This document shows, in pieces, positions 15,878 through 25,093 of a stretch of DNA of 64,000 nt. The position numbers and the translations under genes are program-made. The DNA is from Gordonia jinghuaiqii (GTDB lineage: Bacteria; Actinomycetota; Actinomycetes; Mycobacteriales; Mycobacteriaceae). Location: contig NZ_CP059491.1 of the NCBI RefSeq assembly GCF_014041935.1, forward strand, positions 1,426,001-1,490,000, given 5' to 3'. Below the pieces are notes generated by a model. That model ran no database searches, had not been told where the DNA came from, and worked only from the letters and a program-made list of their open reading frames with translations. Position 1 is the first letter of the stretch; every line of letters begins with the position of its first letter.

Positions 15878-17635
15878 ATGGGGCGTCACAGCTCTGGTGC
15901 CGATCGCGCCGGTGGCGAGCCGAACGGCAACGACCGGACTGTTCGGAACAACCGCGCGGACTCTGCCGCCGGTGCCCGGGCGGCCGGACCGCCGCCGTCG
16001 CGGAGGCCGTCGGATCGCGATGACGACTTCGGGTTCGAGCATCGCGACACCGGTGGCGGCCGCCGCGGTGGCTGGCTGTGGGCCGTCGCCGCTCTGATCG
16101 CCGTGGTCGCCCTCGTCAGCGGCGTCATCATCTGGCAGACCGGCTCGAGCGGCTGCGGGGACCGGACCCGGGTGGCCGTGGCCTCCGATTCGGCGATGAC
16201 GGGCCCGCTGCGCGAGGTCGCGCGGCAGGCCGCCGCGGACTCCTGCTACGACTACGACGTCCAGACCGCGGCCGGCGCCGACGTGCCCGGACTGCTGACG
16301 CAGGGTGCGGCCGCGCCCGACCTGTGGGTGGCCGATTCGCAGGTGCAGGCGCGCCGCGTCACCACGCAGGTGCGCCGGGAACTCGACCTGGTGTCCCCGT
16401 CGATCGCCTCCACGCCGACCGTTGTCGCCGGTGAGAAGGTCCCCGAGCTGGGCACCTGGGTCGAGGTGATGACGTTGCCGGATCTGCGGACCGGCAGCCC
16501 GGTCGACACCAGCACCGGAGACGCACCGATCATCGGCGCGCTCGCAGCCGTGGACTCCGGTGAGCTTCCCGAGGAGAAGTTCACCGAGGCGATGACGATC
16601 CTGGCGATCCAGCAGAACAATGCGCGCCTGGCCAACGACAACGAGGGCACCCGGCTCAACCTCGCGAACACCGCGGGCGTGCCGGTGGTGACCACCGAGC
16701 AGCAGTTCGAGCTGTTCATGCGAACACACCAGGGGTCGAAGCTGACCTCGACGATCCCGGCGACGGGCACCGTCATGCTCGACTATCCGCTCGTCAACAC
16801 CGCCCCCGCCGCACGTCAGCAGACCTCGGCCGACGCCGGCGCCGCTCTGGTGGCGGCGCTGGGCACCGACGCCGGCCGCAAGGCGCTGACCGATGCGGGG
16901 TACCGCGACGCCGACGGCAACGGGATCGGCGAGCCGGTGAAGGAACTCGGACTCCGCGACCCGACGTCGGTCGACAAGGCGCTGCGCCAGTGGCAGGTCC
17001 TCGGGGTGCCGATCCGCACGCTCGTCGTACAGGACACCTCGGGTTCGATGGAGATCCCGGTCGGCGGCACCACCCGCGCCGGGCTGCTGATCGACGCGTC
17101 GCAGACGGGTCTGAAGCTGTTCCCGAACAACACGATGGTCGGCGGGTGGGCGTTCAGCGTGAACAAGGACGGCGCCGGTCAGGACTGGGAGGAGATGGCC
17201 CCGATCCGCCGCCTGGACGCACGCTCGGGCAGCGGCACGCATCGCGACGCCCTCGGGCGGGCCGTCGAGGAGGGACTGTCGGATCTGGGCGGCGGCACCG
17301 GCCTGTACGACACCACACTCGCGGCGTTCAAGAAGGTCCAGGAGACCTACGACCCCAACTACTCCAACAGCGTCATCATCATGACCGACGGACAGAACGA
17401 GGACCCCGACAGCATCACCCTGAACAGCCTGCTGGCCGAGCTCAAGCGCCTCGAGGACCCGGCCCGCCCGGTCCTGGTGTTGACGATCGGTATCTCCGAC
17501 GACGCGGACTCCGATGCGCTCAGACAGATCTCGGAGGCCACCGGAGGCACCACGTACGTCGCGAAGAACGCCGCCGACATCCGCACCGTGTTCGTCGACG
17601 CCATCCAGGCGCGGGTGGCCGCGGCGGGTCGCTGA
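15878..17635 (+). CDS. Membrane-anchored substrate-binding/VWA domain protein
   Basis: A 585-residue protein. A charged cytoplasmic tail (residues 1-65) precedes one membrane helix at 66-86. A periplasmic solute-binding-like region follows (TRVAVASDSAMTGPLREV, PDLWVADSQVQARR). The C-terminal von Willebrand A domain has an intact metal-ion-dependent adhesion site starting at D386 (DTSGSM), with SVIIMTDGQNEDP carrying another site residue and ISDDADSDAL near the end. VWA domains bind ligands or chelatase partners through a metal. It stands alone, 81 bases before the flavin-transfer operon, and may or may not belong to it. A GGCGGT-N5-ACCGCC inverted repeat lies just upstream (15839-15855). Role unknown. 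Confidence 0.75.
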   Translation: MGRHSSGADRAGGEPNGNDRTVRNNRADSAAGARAAGPPPSRRPSDRDDDFGFEHRDTGGGRRGGWLWAVAALIAVVALVSGVIIWQTGSSGCGDRTRVAVASDSAMTGPLREVARQAAADSCYDYDVQTAAGADVPGLLTQGAAAPDLWVADSQVQARRVTTQVRRELDLVSPSIASTPTVVAGEKVPELGTWVEVMTLPDLRTGSPVDTSTGDAPIIGALAAVDSGELPEEKFTEAMTILAIQQNNARLANDNEGTRLNLANTAGVPVVTTEQQFELFMRTHQGSKLTSTIPATGTVMLDYPLVNTAPAARQQTSADAGAALVAALGTDAGRKALTDAGYRDADGNGIGEPVKELGLRDPTSVDKALRQWQVLGVPIRTLVVQDTSGSMEIPVGGTTRAGLLIDASQTGLKLFPNNTMVGGWAFSVNKDGAGQDWEEMAPIRRLDARSGSGTHRDALGRAVEEGLSDLGGGTGLYDTTLAAFKKVQETYDPNYSNSVIIMTDGQNEDPDSITLNSLLAELKRLEDPARPVLVLTIGISDDADSDALRQISEATGGTTYVAKNAADIRTVFVDAIQARVAAAGR

Positions 17636-17716
17636 GACAGGCTCGCCCGGGACGTCCGGCGACCTTTGGGGTCGGCGTCAGGGCGGTCGGTCGCGGCATC
17701 GTAGATAATCGACGCC

Positions 17717-18256
17717 ATGACCCCCACCTCAGCACGTTCTCAGGCCCTCGACCCCGCCGACACCGTCACCGATTCCCCGTCGCGCGCAGCACGTGCGTCC
17801 TCGTCTCGTCGTTCGGCCACACTGACCCGCACCGGCGGCGTGGTGGCCGCGATGGCGGTCGTCGGACTCGCCGCCGGGGCGTGCTCGTCGGAGGATTCCG
17901 GTTCCGGGAACTCGACGGCGGGGACGGCAGCGGGAACGTCGGCGGCCGCGGGTTCGGGCGACTACGAGAACGGCGAATACACCGCTGTGGGCGAGTACAA
18001 CTCCCCGGGCGGACCGCAGACGGTCGGCGTGACGGTGACCCTGTCGAACTCGGTCATCACCGCGGTCTCCATCGACACCAGCCAGACCAAGGGGCCGTCC
18101 CTGGAGTATCAGGGCAAGTTCGCGGGCGGCATCTCCGACGTCATCGTGGGCAAGAACATCGACGAGATCGAGGTCGACAAGGTCTCGGGCTCGTCGCTCA
18201 CCTCGGGTGGCTTCAACGAGGCGATCACGCAGATCAAGGAAGAGGCCCAGGCCTGA
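17717..18256 (+). CDS. FMN-binding domain lipoprotein
   Basis: A 179-residue lipoprotein. A long n-region is followed by a hydrophobic segment and the lipobox LAAGAC with C56. The rest is one FMN-binding domain: DYENGEYTAVGEYNSPGG, VTLSNSVITAVSIDT and the flavinylation motif SGSSLTSGG, where T162 is the likely acceptor of phosphoester-linked FMN. The next two genes encode the FMN transferase ApbE and a membrane reductase and overlap in sequence. The protein therefore probably carries electrons outside the membrane. It is small, with one flavin site only. Confidence 0.85.
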   Translation: MTPTSARSQALDPADTVTDSPSRAARASSSRRSATLTRTGGVVAAMAVVGLAAGACSSEDSGSGNSTAGTAAGTSAAAGSGDYENGEYTAVGEYNSPGGPQTVGVTVTLSNSVITAVSIDTSQTKGPSLEYQGKFAGGISDVIVGKNIDEIEVDKVSGSSLTSGGFNEAITQIKEEAQA

Positions 18257-19143
18257 CCTCCTCCCTGGCCGCCGCCCACAACTGGGAGTTCGCCGCGCTG
18301 GGCACGGCGTGGACCATCACCACGCCGACGCCGCTGCCCGCGGACACCGTCGACGCCGTGCACGCGGAGATCGACCGGATCGACGTGGCGTGGTCGAGGT
18401 TCCGGGATGATTCGACGGTCGCCGCCATGGCGCGCCGGGCCGGGAGATACCCGATCGCGGCATCGGATCAGCCGCTCGTCGACTGGTACCGGCGACTCTA
18501 TGACCTCACCGGAGGTGCCGTGTCGCCGTTGGTGGGACAGACACTCGCCGATGCCGGCTACGACGCCGACTACTCGCTGCGCCCCTCGGCGCAGGTGCCG
18601 GTGGCGCCCGAATGGGATGCGGTGATCGCCGACCACACGGGTGCACTCGAGTTGCACCGGCCGGCACTGCTCGACGTCGGTGCTGCCGGAAAGGGTTTCG
18701 CGGTCGATCGGGTGGCCGAGATCGTCGCCGCGGTCACCGACGACTTCGTCGTCGACGCGAGTGGCGACATGCGGATCTCGCCGCGCGCCGACGGGCTCCG
18801 GGTGGCGCTGGAACATCCGCTCGATGCGACCAAGGCCATCGGGGTGGTCACGGTGGCGCAGGGCGCGGTCTGCGCGTCGGCGAGCAATCGCCGGGCGTGG
18901 GCGGACTGGCATCACATCGTCGACCCGCGCACCGCCTCACCGGCGCGGGAGGTGCTGGCGACGTGGGTGATCGCGCCGACGGCGATGGAGGCCGACGGTC
19001 TCGCGACCGCGCTGTTCTTCACGCCCGCAGCATTTCTCCGTGGCGATTTCGACCATCACGCGCAGGGTTTCCACCACGTCACCATCCGACGAAACGGGAG
19101 TGTCGAGCACACCGCGATCCCCGGATTGGAGCTGTTCCTGTGA
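18253..19143 (+). CDS. apbE: FAD:protein FMN transferase (ApbE family), apparent CTG start
   Basis: A 296-residue ApbE protein. Seen are the N-terminal FAALGTAWTITTPTPL strand, VDVGAAGKGFAVDRVAEIV, DASGDMRISPRADG, the WADWHHIVDPRTASPA segment and WVIAPTAMEADGLATAL with metal and FAD-binding residues. It transfers FMN from FAD to Thr or Ser of partner domains. No ATG, GTG or TTG lies upstream of the GTAW strand in this frame. CTG 18253 overlaps the preceding TGA as CTGA, and GGAAGAGG sits about 6 bases upstream, so CTG initiation with coupling is the best reading. There is no signal peptide visible, which is unusual if the target lipoprotein is modified outside the membrane. Confidence 0.8.
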   Translation: MTSSLAAAHNWEFAALGTAWTITTPTPLPADTVDAVHAEIDRIDVAWSRFRDDSTVAAMARRAGRYPIAASDQPLVDWYRRLYDLTGGAVSPLVGQTLADAGYDADYSLRPSAQVPVAPEWDAVIADHTGALELHRPALLDVGAAGKGFAVDRVAEIVAAVTDDFVVDASGDMRISPRADGLRVALEHPLDATKAIGVVTVAQGAVCASASNRRAWADWHHIVDPRTASPAREVLATWVIAPTAMEADGLATALFFTPAAFLRGDFDHHAQGFHHVTIRRNGSVEHTAIPGLELFL

Positions 19144-20720
19144 CATCGATTCTCCCGCGGTTCCTTTCGCCGATCGACGCCGCACGCCGGCAGCTGACGC
19201 CCTACCGCGCGGTCTTGTGCGGACTCCTGCTCCTCGTGATCAGCGCATTCGTGGTGTCCGCGGCCGACGCCGACTTCGGTTACGGCCCCGAGGACCTCGC
19301 ACTGTGGTTGCTGGTGGCGGTCGGTGTGAGCGGGGCGGCCGGCTATCTGTTCGCCGCGGTGCTGCGCGTGCCGCCGAACTCCGACTCATGGCTCATCACC
19401 GGTCTCATCCTGTTCTTCGTCCTGCCGGGCGGTTCGGAGGACACGGCGGTGGCGACCGTCGCGGTCGGGACGGCGATCGCCGCGGCGTCGAAATACGTTC
19501 TCGCATGGCGTCGTCGGCTGATCGTCAACCCCGCGGTCGCGGGGGCCGTGGGATGCTATGCACTGGCCTATGCAGGAGTCGAGGGGATCAGCTTCCCGTT
19601 CTGGTGGGTGGCGGCCGATTCGCTGTTCATCCCGATGATCGTCATCGGTGCGGTCGTGTTCACGCTGATCCGGGAGTGGCGCCTGGCGGTGGTGTTCATC
19701 GCGGCATCGCTGGTGACCATCGGCATCGTCGAGCTGACCCGCGGCGGTCAGGACCTGTCGACCTGGTTCGTGTCGAGCCCGATGCTGTTCGTCGCGGCGA
19801 TCATGCTGCCCGAGCCGCTGACCTCGCCCGCCACCGCGGTCCACCGCCTCGTCTACGCGGCGCTGGTGGGCGCGCTCATGCACTGCCAGTACACGATCGC
19901 GATCACCGACGCCTACACCCTGGCCTTCGTGCCGGAGGTGGCGCTGCTCGTCGGATGCGTCTACGCCTTCGTCGTGCGCCTGGCCTCGGGAACCGCGCGC
20001 CGGGTACCGCTCGACGTCACCGCGGTGCCGGTGGCCGAGCGGACCTACGCCCTGCGCGGTGAACCGGTCGGCGGCGCACCGTCTTTCCGGGCGGGTCAGT
20101 GGTCGAGCGTCAGCGTGCCGCGGTGGGCGGCGCCGGTGTGGGCCGGCTCGCGCCGGGTGTTCTCCTTCGTGTCCGCGCCCGGCCGTGCACCGGTCGAGTT
20201 CGGGTTCACGGTGGCGGGCAAGCCCTCGACGTACAAGGCGGCACTCATCGACGGCCACGTCTCACGCGCCTACGTCGACGACATCGGCGGGGACTTCGTC
20301 CTGCCGCGCGGGTTCCCGACGACAGGGAAGGCGGTGCTGATCGCCTCCGGCATCGGGATCACGCCGTTCGTGTCGATGGTGCGGGCAGTGACCGATTCCG
20401 GCGCCGACACCGACCTGTCGGGGCTGACCGTCGTGCACGTCCTGCGCGACCGGACGCGCGCGGTCTACGGCGCCGACCTCGAGAACGCAACTTCGAGGAA
20501 TGCGCGCGTGGTCACCGTCGTCGACCCCGATCTCGCCGACGGCGTCGACGATCCGGCCCGGCTCGCCGAACTCGTCGGTCCGGACGCCGCCGGTGCGCAC
20601 TACTACATCTCCGGCACCCCGGGGTTCGTCGAACGCACCTCGGCGACGATCCGTCGCCATGACACCTCGACCCGGTTGCGTCCGTGGCGAATCCACACCG
20701 ACTCGTTCTCCGGGTACTGA
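19140..20720 (+). CDS. RnfD/NqrB-like membrane domain fused to FAD/NAD(P)-binding reductase
   Basis: A 526-residue fusion. Residues 1-290 or so form about nine membrane helices with RnfD/NqrB character (SWLITGLILFFVLPGG, VNPAVAGAVG, SSPMLFVAAIMLPEPLTSPAT). Residues 290-526 form a ferredoxin-NADP reductase-like module: FRAGQWSSVSVPR, RRVFSFVSAPG for FAD, then GKAVLIASGIGITPFVSMV and HYYISGTPGFVERTSATI for the nucleotide. It would take electrons from cytoplasmic NAD(P)H and pass them through the membrane to the flavinylated lipoprotein encoded just upstream. GTG 19140 overlaps the apbE stop as GTGA. Final acceptor unknown. Confidence 0.8.
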   Translation: MTSILPRFLSPIDAARRQLTPYRAVLCGLLLLVISAFVVSAADADFGYGPEDLALWLLVAVGVSGAAGYLFAAVLRVPPNSDSWLITGLILFFVLPGGSEDTAVATVAVGTAIAAASKYVLAWRRRLIVNPAVAGAVGCYALAYAGVEGISFPFWWVAADSLFIPMIVIGAVVFTLIREWRLAVVFIAASLVTIGIVELTRGGQDLSTWFVSSPMLFVAAIMLPEPLTSPATAVHRLVYAALVGALMHCQYTIAITDAYTLAFVPEVALLVGCVYAFVVRLASGTARRVPLDVTAVPVAERTYALRGEPVGGAPSFRAGQWSSVSVPRWAAPVWAGSRRVFSFVSAPGRAPVEFGFTVAGKPSTYKAALIDGHVSRAYVDDIGGDFVLPRGFPTTGKAVLIASGIGITPFVSMVRAVTDSGADTDLSGLTVVHVLRDRTRAVYGADLENATSRNARVVTVVDPDLADGVDDPARLAELVGPDAAGAHYYISGTPGFVERTSATIRRHDTSTRLRPWRIHTDSFSGY

Positions 20721-20747
20721 CCGAAGGCTCGCCGAGAACGGCGGCCG

Positions 20748-21713
20748 TCAGCTCGCCAGCGCGCGCAGGAAGAACCGCACGTTCGCGGGTTTCTCGGCGA
20801 GGCGCCGCACGAAGTAGCCGTACCACTCGGTGCCGTAGGGGATGTACACCCGCACGCGGGCTCCGGCGGCGGCCAGCCGGCGCTGCTCGTCGCCGCGGAT
20901 ACCGTAGAGCATCTGGTACTCCCAGGTGTCCGGCGCACGTCCGAACTCGGCGGCCATGATCGCGGCCGCCTCGATCATCGTCGGGTCGTGACTGGCGACC
21001 ATCGGATAACCGTTGCCCTTCATCAGGATTCGCAGGCACTTCAGATAGGCCTCGTCGACCTGACGCCGCTCCTGGTAGGCGACCGCGGGCGGTTCGGCGT
21101 AGGCGCCCTTGCACAGGCGGATTCGGGCGCCGGTCGCGGCGAACTCGGCGCAGTCGTCTTCGGTGCGCCGAAGATGGGCCTGCAGCACGGTTCCCGTCTC
21201 CGGGAAGTCGCGGCGCAGCGACCGGATGACGTCTAGTCGCTCGTCGACGGTGGTGTGGTCTTCGGCGTCCACCGTGACCAGGGCGCCGGCTCGGCGAGCC
21301 GCCTCGATGATGGTGCGGGCGTTCTCCTCGGCGATCTTCGCCCCGTGCCGGGGCAGCAGCTGACCGAGCGCGGTGAGCTTCAACGACACCTCGAACGCAC
21401 CCGCGGGCACCGGTTCCGGTCTGGACGCCGACAGAACTGACATCGCCTGTAGCGCGGACACATACGCCTCGACGGTGGCGTCGGCCCGGGACTCGTCGAC
21501 GGTGTCCTCGCCGAGGAAGTCGACGGTCACGCGGAGTCCGTCGTCGAGTTCGCGGCGGATCGCGGTCACCGCGTCGGCGAGGGAGTCACCGGGCACGAAG
21601 CGGCGCACCACCTTTTCGGTGGCCGCCCATCTCTGCGAGGTCTGCCTGACGCGTGCGCTGCGCGCGGCGGCGTTGATGGTCGGTCGCAGCAGGCCGTCGA
21701 AGATGGCCCCCAC
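20748..21713 (-). CDS. putB: Proline dehydrogenase
   Basis: A 321-residue monofunctional proline dehydrogenase. The FAD-barrel motifs are FEVSLKLTALGQLL, VTVDAEDHTTVDERL, VLQAHLRRTEDDC, IRLCKGAYAEPPAVAY and the C-terminal RVYIPYGTEWYGYFVRRLAEKP, where the two arginines bind the substrate carboxylate. It oxidises proline to 1-pyrroline-5-carboxylate and passes electrons to the respiratory chain. The start is GTG 21713, one base after the stop of pruA, so the two genes are cotranscribed and likely coupled. An upstream in-frame extension inside pruA is ignored. Confidence 0.92.
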   Translation of the reverse strand: MGAIFDGLLRPTINAAARSARVRQTSQRWAATEKVVRRFVPGDSLADAVTAIRRELDDGLRVTVDFLGEDTVDESRADATVEAYVSALQAMSVLSASRPEPVPAGAFEVSLKLTALGQLLPRHGAKIAEENARTIIEAARRAGALVTVDAEDHTTVDERLDVIRSLRRDFPETGTVLQAHLRRTEDDCAEFAATGARIRLCKGAYAEPPAVAYQERRQVDEAYLKCLRILMKGNGYPMVASHDPTMIEAAAIMAAEFGRAPDTWEYQMLYGIRGDEQRRLAAAGARVRVYIPYGTEWYGYFVRRLAEKPANVRFFLRALAS

Positions 21714-21714
21714 C

Positions 21715-23361
21715 TCAGACCCCCGTCCAGTCGGTGGCCATGTGTGGATACCGCGACGTCGTCGGTGGGGTGAAGGTCTCCTTGATCGTGCGGGTCGAGG
21801 TCCAGCGCGACAGGTTCTGCCTCGACCCCGCCTTGTCGTTGGTTCCCGACGCGCGTCCGCCGCCGAAGGGTTGCTGACCGACGACGGCACCGGTCGGCTT
21901 GTCGTTGATGTAGAAGTTGCCCGCGGCGTTGCGCAGGCGGTCCGATGCCAGGGCCACCGCGGCGACGTCGGTGGCCATGATCGATCCGGTCAGCGCATAG
22001 CGGGCCGTCGAATCCACCACTCCCAGCATGTCTTCGAAGTCGTCATCGTCGTAGACGTAGACCGACAGGATGGGCCCGAAGTACTCGGTGGAGAACGCCT
22101 CGTCGGCCGGGTCGTCGGACAACAACACGGTGGGACGTACGAAGAATCCGGTCGTGTCATCGCAGTGTCCGCCGACGGCGACGGTGAGGGCCGCGGAGGA
22201 CTTGGCCCGGTCGATGGCGGCGACCTGCTTGTCGAAGGCTCGACGATCGATCACCGCGCCCCCGAAATTGGACAGGTCGCGCACGTCACCGTAGGTGAGT
22301 TCGGCTGCCTCGCCGAGGAAGTCGTCACCCATCGCATCCCACACGGAGCGCGCGATGTAGGCGCGCGAGGCGGCCGAGCACTTCTGCCCCTGATACTCGA
22401 AGGCGCCGCGGATCAGCGCGGTCCGCAACACATGTGGGTCCGCCGAGGCGTGCGCGACCATGAAATCCTTGCCGCCGGTCTCGCCGACGAGGCGCGGGTA
22501 GTTGCGGTAGCAACCGAGGTTCGATCCCACCTCCCGCCACAGGTGCTGGAAGGTCCCGGTGGAGCCGGTGAAGTGGATGCCGGCCAGGTTCTCGTCTGCC
22601 AGTGCCACATCGGACACCGCGGCCCCGTCGCCGTGGACCAGGTTGATCACCCCGGGCGGCAGTCCGGCGGCCACGAGCAGCGCCATCGTGTACTGGGCCG
22701 CGTAGGCCTGAGTGGGGGAGGGCTTCCACACCACCGTGTTGCCCATCAGCATCGGTGCGGTGGGCAGGTTCGCGGCGATCGCGGTGAAGTTGAACGGGGT
22801 GATCGCGTAGACGAAGCCGTCGAGCGGCCGGTGATCGAGTCTGTTCCACACGCCCGGTGAGGACTGGGGCTGTTCGGCCAGGATCTCGCGCGCGAAGGCG
22901 ACGTTGAATCGCCAGAAGTCGGCGAGCTCGCAGGGGGCGTCGATCTCGGCCTGCTGCACGGATTTCGACTGTCCGAGCATGGTTGCGGCCGCCACTCGCT
23001 CCCGCCACGGTCCCGACAGGAGTTCGGCGGCGCGCAGGAGAACCGCGGCCCGGTCGTCGAAGCTCGTGTGTGCCCAGTCGTTCGCGGCATCGCGGGCGGC
23101 GTCGATCGCGGCGCGGGCGTCGTCGTGCGTGGCGTTGGTGATCACGCCGAGCACCTCGTGGTGGGCATGCGGTTGGACGACGTCGATCGGCGTACCGTCC
23201 CCGAGATGTAGGTGTCCGCCGATGATGTGCGGGAGTTCGCGGCGGCCGGCGTGGGACTGGCGGGACAGCTCGTCGACGATGCGCGTCCGTTCGGGTGTAC
23301 CGGGGGCATAGGTGTGCACCGGCTCGTTGGCCGGCCGAGGTGGGGCGGTGATGGCGTCCAT
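21715..23361 (-). CDS. pruA: L-glutamate gamma-semialdehyde (1-pyrroline-5-carboxylate) dehydrogenase
   Basis: A 548-residue aldehyde dehydrogenase-fold enzyme. Signature segments are FVYAITPFNFTAIAANL, GNTVVWKPSPTQ, IHFTGSTGTFQHLW, LVGETGGKDFMVAHASAD and the catalytic cysteine in GAFEYQGQKCSAASRAY. It oxidises glutamate semialdehyde to glutamate with NAD, the second step of proline breakdown. The ATG at 23361 is followed by the expected N-terminus, and the gene diverges from its putative PucR-type regulator with 74 bases between the starts. That gap must hold both promoters. Confidence 0.93.
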   Translation of the reverse strand: MDAITAPPRPANEPVHTYAPGTPERTRIVDELSRQSHAGRRELPHIIGGHLHLGDGTPIDVVQPHAHHEVLGVITNATHDDARAAIDAARDAANDWAHTSFDDRAAVLLRAAELLSGPWRERVAAATMLGQSKSVQQAEIDAPCELADFWRFNVAFAREILAEQPQSSPGVWNRLDHRPLDGFVYAITPFNFTAIAANLPTAPMLMGNTVVWKPSPTQAYAAQYTMALLVAAGLPPGVINLVHGDGAAVSDVALADENLAGIHFTGSTGTFQHLWREVGSNLGCYRNYPRLVGETGGKDFMVAHASADPHVLRTALIRGAFEYQGQKCSAASRAYIARSVWDAMGDDFLGEAAELTYGDVRDLSNFGGAVIDRRAFDKQVAAIDRAKSSAALTVAVGGHCDDTTGFFVRPTVLLSDDPADEAFSTEYFGPILSVYVYDDDDFEDMLGVVDSTARYALTGSIMATDVAAVALASDRLRNAAGNFYINDKPTGAVVGQQPFGGGRASGTNDKAGSRQNLSRWTSTRTIKETFTPPTTSRYPHMATDWTGV

Positions 23362-23422
23362 TCCGCCAGTCCACCCGGGTGTCGCACACAGCGATATGGC
23401 CGATGGGCAAACGAAGTGGACG

Positions 23423-23428
23423 TAGCCT
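23423..23428 (+). promoter_or_regulatory. Predicted -10 hexamer TAGCCT of a leaderless promoter
   Basis: TAGCCT fits TANNNT and ends 7 bases before ATG 23436 of the PucR-type regulator. The regulator would thus be made from a leaderless transcript, while the opposite strand of the same 74-base gap serves pruA. Confidence 0.45.
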
Positions 23429-23435
23429 TGGCGAT

Positions 23436-25022
23436 ATGGACAAAGCGCCTGGCGTGGCTCTGGGGAGGCTGCTCCTCGCCCTGGATCGCACGGTGGCACG
23501 CCTGGTCACCTCGCCGCACGGGCTGGACGCACCCGTCACGAGCCTGGCGATGGTCGACGTCGACGACCTCCACTACGGTCTCGGCCGCGCGGCCCGCTCG
23601 GCCGACCTGTTCCTGCTGGTCGGTCTGAGCGACGAGGCAGGTGTCGAGCTGCTGGGCGATCTGGGCGCCCACCGCCCGGTCGCGGTGATGAGCAAGGCCC
23701 CCGCACCGGCGCTGACCGATCTCGCCGACCGTCTCGGCATCGCGGTCATCGCCGTAGACCGGCACGCCCGCTGGGAGCGGATCTACAACCTGGTGATCCG
23801 GGTCCTCGACACGGCCCGTGGGCCTTCGGTGCGCGGCGGCGAGTCGATGCGGTCCGGCAGCACGGGGGACCTGTTCGAACTCGCCGGCGAGGTCGCTCGA
23901 CGCACCGGCGGGCTGGTCAGCATCGAGGACGAGCGCTCCCATGTCCTGGCCTACAGCACCGCGGGCGACGAGGCCGACGAGCTCCGCCGGCTGTCGATCC
24001 TGGGCCGCGAGGGCCCGCCGGACATGCTGGCCTGGCTTCGGCGCTGGGGTGTGATGGATGAGCTGCGGACCTCTTCGAAGGTGGTCACCGTCGAGGAGCG
24101 GGCGGATCTGGGACTTCGGCCGCGTCGTGCGGTGGCCATCCGCGCACCCGGTTCCGGCGAGTTCCTCGGCATCGTCTGGCTGCAGCAGGGTGCCGGCCGC
24201 CTCGCCGGCGACACCGACGAGATCCTGACCGGTGCCGCGGCGGTGGCGGCACGGGTGATCGGCCGGCGTCGCGCCGCCGGAACCGAACACGACGAAGCAG
24301 TCCGCAGGCTCCTGGGTGCACGCGGCGACCTCGCCATCGCCGCCGATCATCTCGGCGCGCAGCTCGGCGTCGACCCGACGACGCCGGTCTCCGTGGTGGG
24401 CTTCTCGGCACCGCCGACCGACCACACCGCGCGGGTGTCGGCACTCACGTTGCACGCCAGCGCATTCAGCCCACTGTCGGTGACCGCGACCATCGGTGAT
24501 CGTGCCTATGTCGTCCTGCCCGGTGTGGCGACCGATGCCGCGGTCGCGTGGGCGCGAGTGTCCGTCGACGCCGGCGTCAGACAGTTCGGGGTCCGCGTCC
24601 GCGCGGTGGTCGCCGGACCGGAAGTCCTTGTCGCGGTGCCTGAACTGCGCACGCAGATCGACCGCGTCCTCGATGCCGCTTCGCGTGAGGCCGAGCTGAT
24701 CGACGACGTCACCACCGTGGCGCGATCACGTACCGGGGTGCTGCTCGGCGAGATCGTCGGGTTGCTCTCGGAGAACCCGGATCTCGTCGATCCGCGGGTC
24801 TCCGAACTCGCCGATCTCGACGCCCGCAACGGTAGCGGGTTCACCATCTCACTACGGGCGTACCTCGACCACTTCGGGGACGTCCGGGCGGCCGCCGGCA
24901 GCCTGCACATCCATCCGAACACGTTGCGCTACCGCATCCGACGGGTGCAGGCGCTCACCGGGATGGACCTCGACGATCCCGCCACGCGGCTCGTCGTCGC
25001 GCTCTCGTTGCGGGTGCGGTAG
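23436..25022 (+). CDS. pruC: PucR/CdaR-type regulator of proline utilisation
   Basis: A 528-residue regulator. The N-terminal PucR-like domain spans about 150 residues, a GGDEF-like middle domain follows, and the C-terminus carries the PucR helix-turn-helix: LRAYLDHFGDVRAAAGSLHIHPNTLRYRIRRVQALTG in four abutting parts (HPNTLRYRIRR is the recognition helix). The same arrangement, a PucR-type regulator diverging from pruA-putB, exists in M. tuberculosis (PruC, Rv1186c), where it activates proline catabolism in response to proline. I infer the same job here from domain content and position. The start follows from the leaderless promoter; no ribosome-binding site is present. Confidence 0.8.
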   Translation: MDKAPGVALGRLLLALDRTVARLVTSPHGLDAPVTSLAMVDVDDLHYGLGRAARSADLFLLVGLSDEAGVELLGDLGAHRPVAVMSKAPAPALTDLADRLGIAVIAVDRHARWERIYNLVIRVLDTARGPSVRGGESMRSGSTGDLFELAGEVARRTGGLVSIEDERSHVLAYSTAGDEADELRRLSILGREGPPDMLAWLRRWGVMDELRTSSKVVTVEERADLGLRPRRAVAIRAPGSGEFLGIVWLQQGAGRLAGDTDEILTGAAAVAARVIGRRRAAGTEHDEAVRRLLGARGDLAIAADHLGAQLGVDPTTPVSVVGFSAPPTDHTARVSALTLHASAFSPLSVTATIGDRAYVVLPGVATDAAVAWARVSVDAGVRQFGVRVRAVVAGPEVLVAVPELRTQIDRVLDAASREAELIDDVTTVARSRTGVLLGEIVGLLSENPDLVDPRVSELADLDARNGSGFTISLRAYLDHFGDVRAAAGSLHIHPNTLRYRIRRVQALTGMDLDDPATRLVVALSLRVR

Positions 25023-25032
25023 CGCGACCGAG

Positions 25033-25075
25033 CAGTATGACCTCGTGCCCGGGATCCGAGCACAAGATCATACTG
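25033..25075. terminator. Long imperfect hairpin between convergent genes
   Basis: CAGTATGA (25033-25040) pairs with TCATACTG (25068-25075), and the interior CTCGTGC pairs with GCACAAG with mismatches. The hairpin fills the 71-base gap between the regulator gene and the glutamine synthetase gene, which converge. It lacks a T-tract, but its position suits a bidirectional terminator. Confidence 0.5.
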
Positions 25076-25093
25076 ATCCGGCCACGCGGCGAC

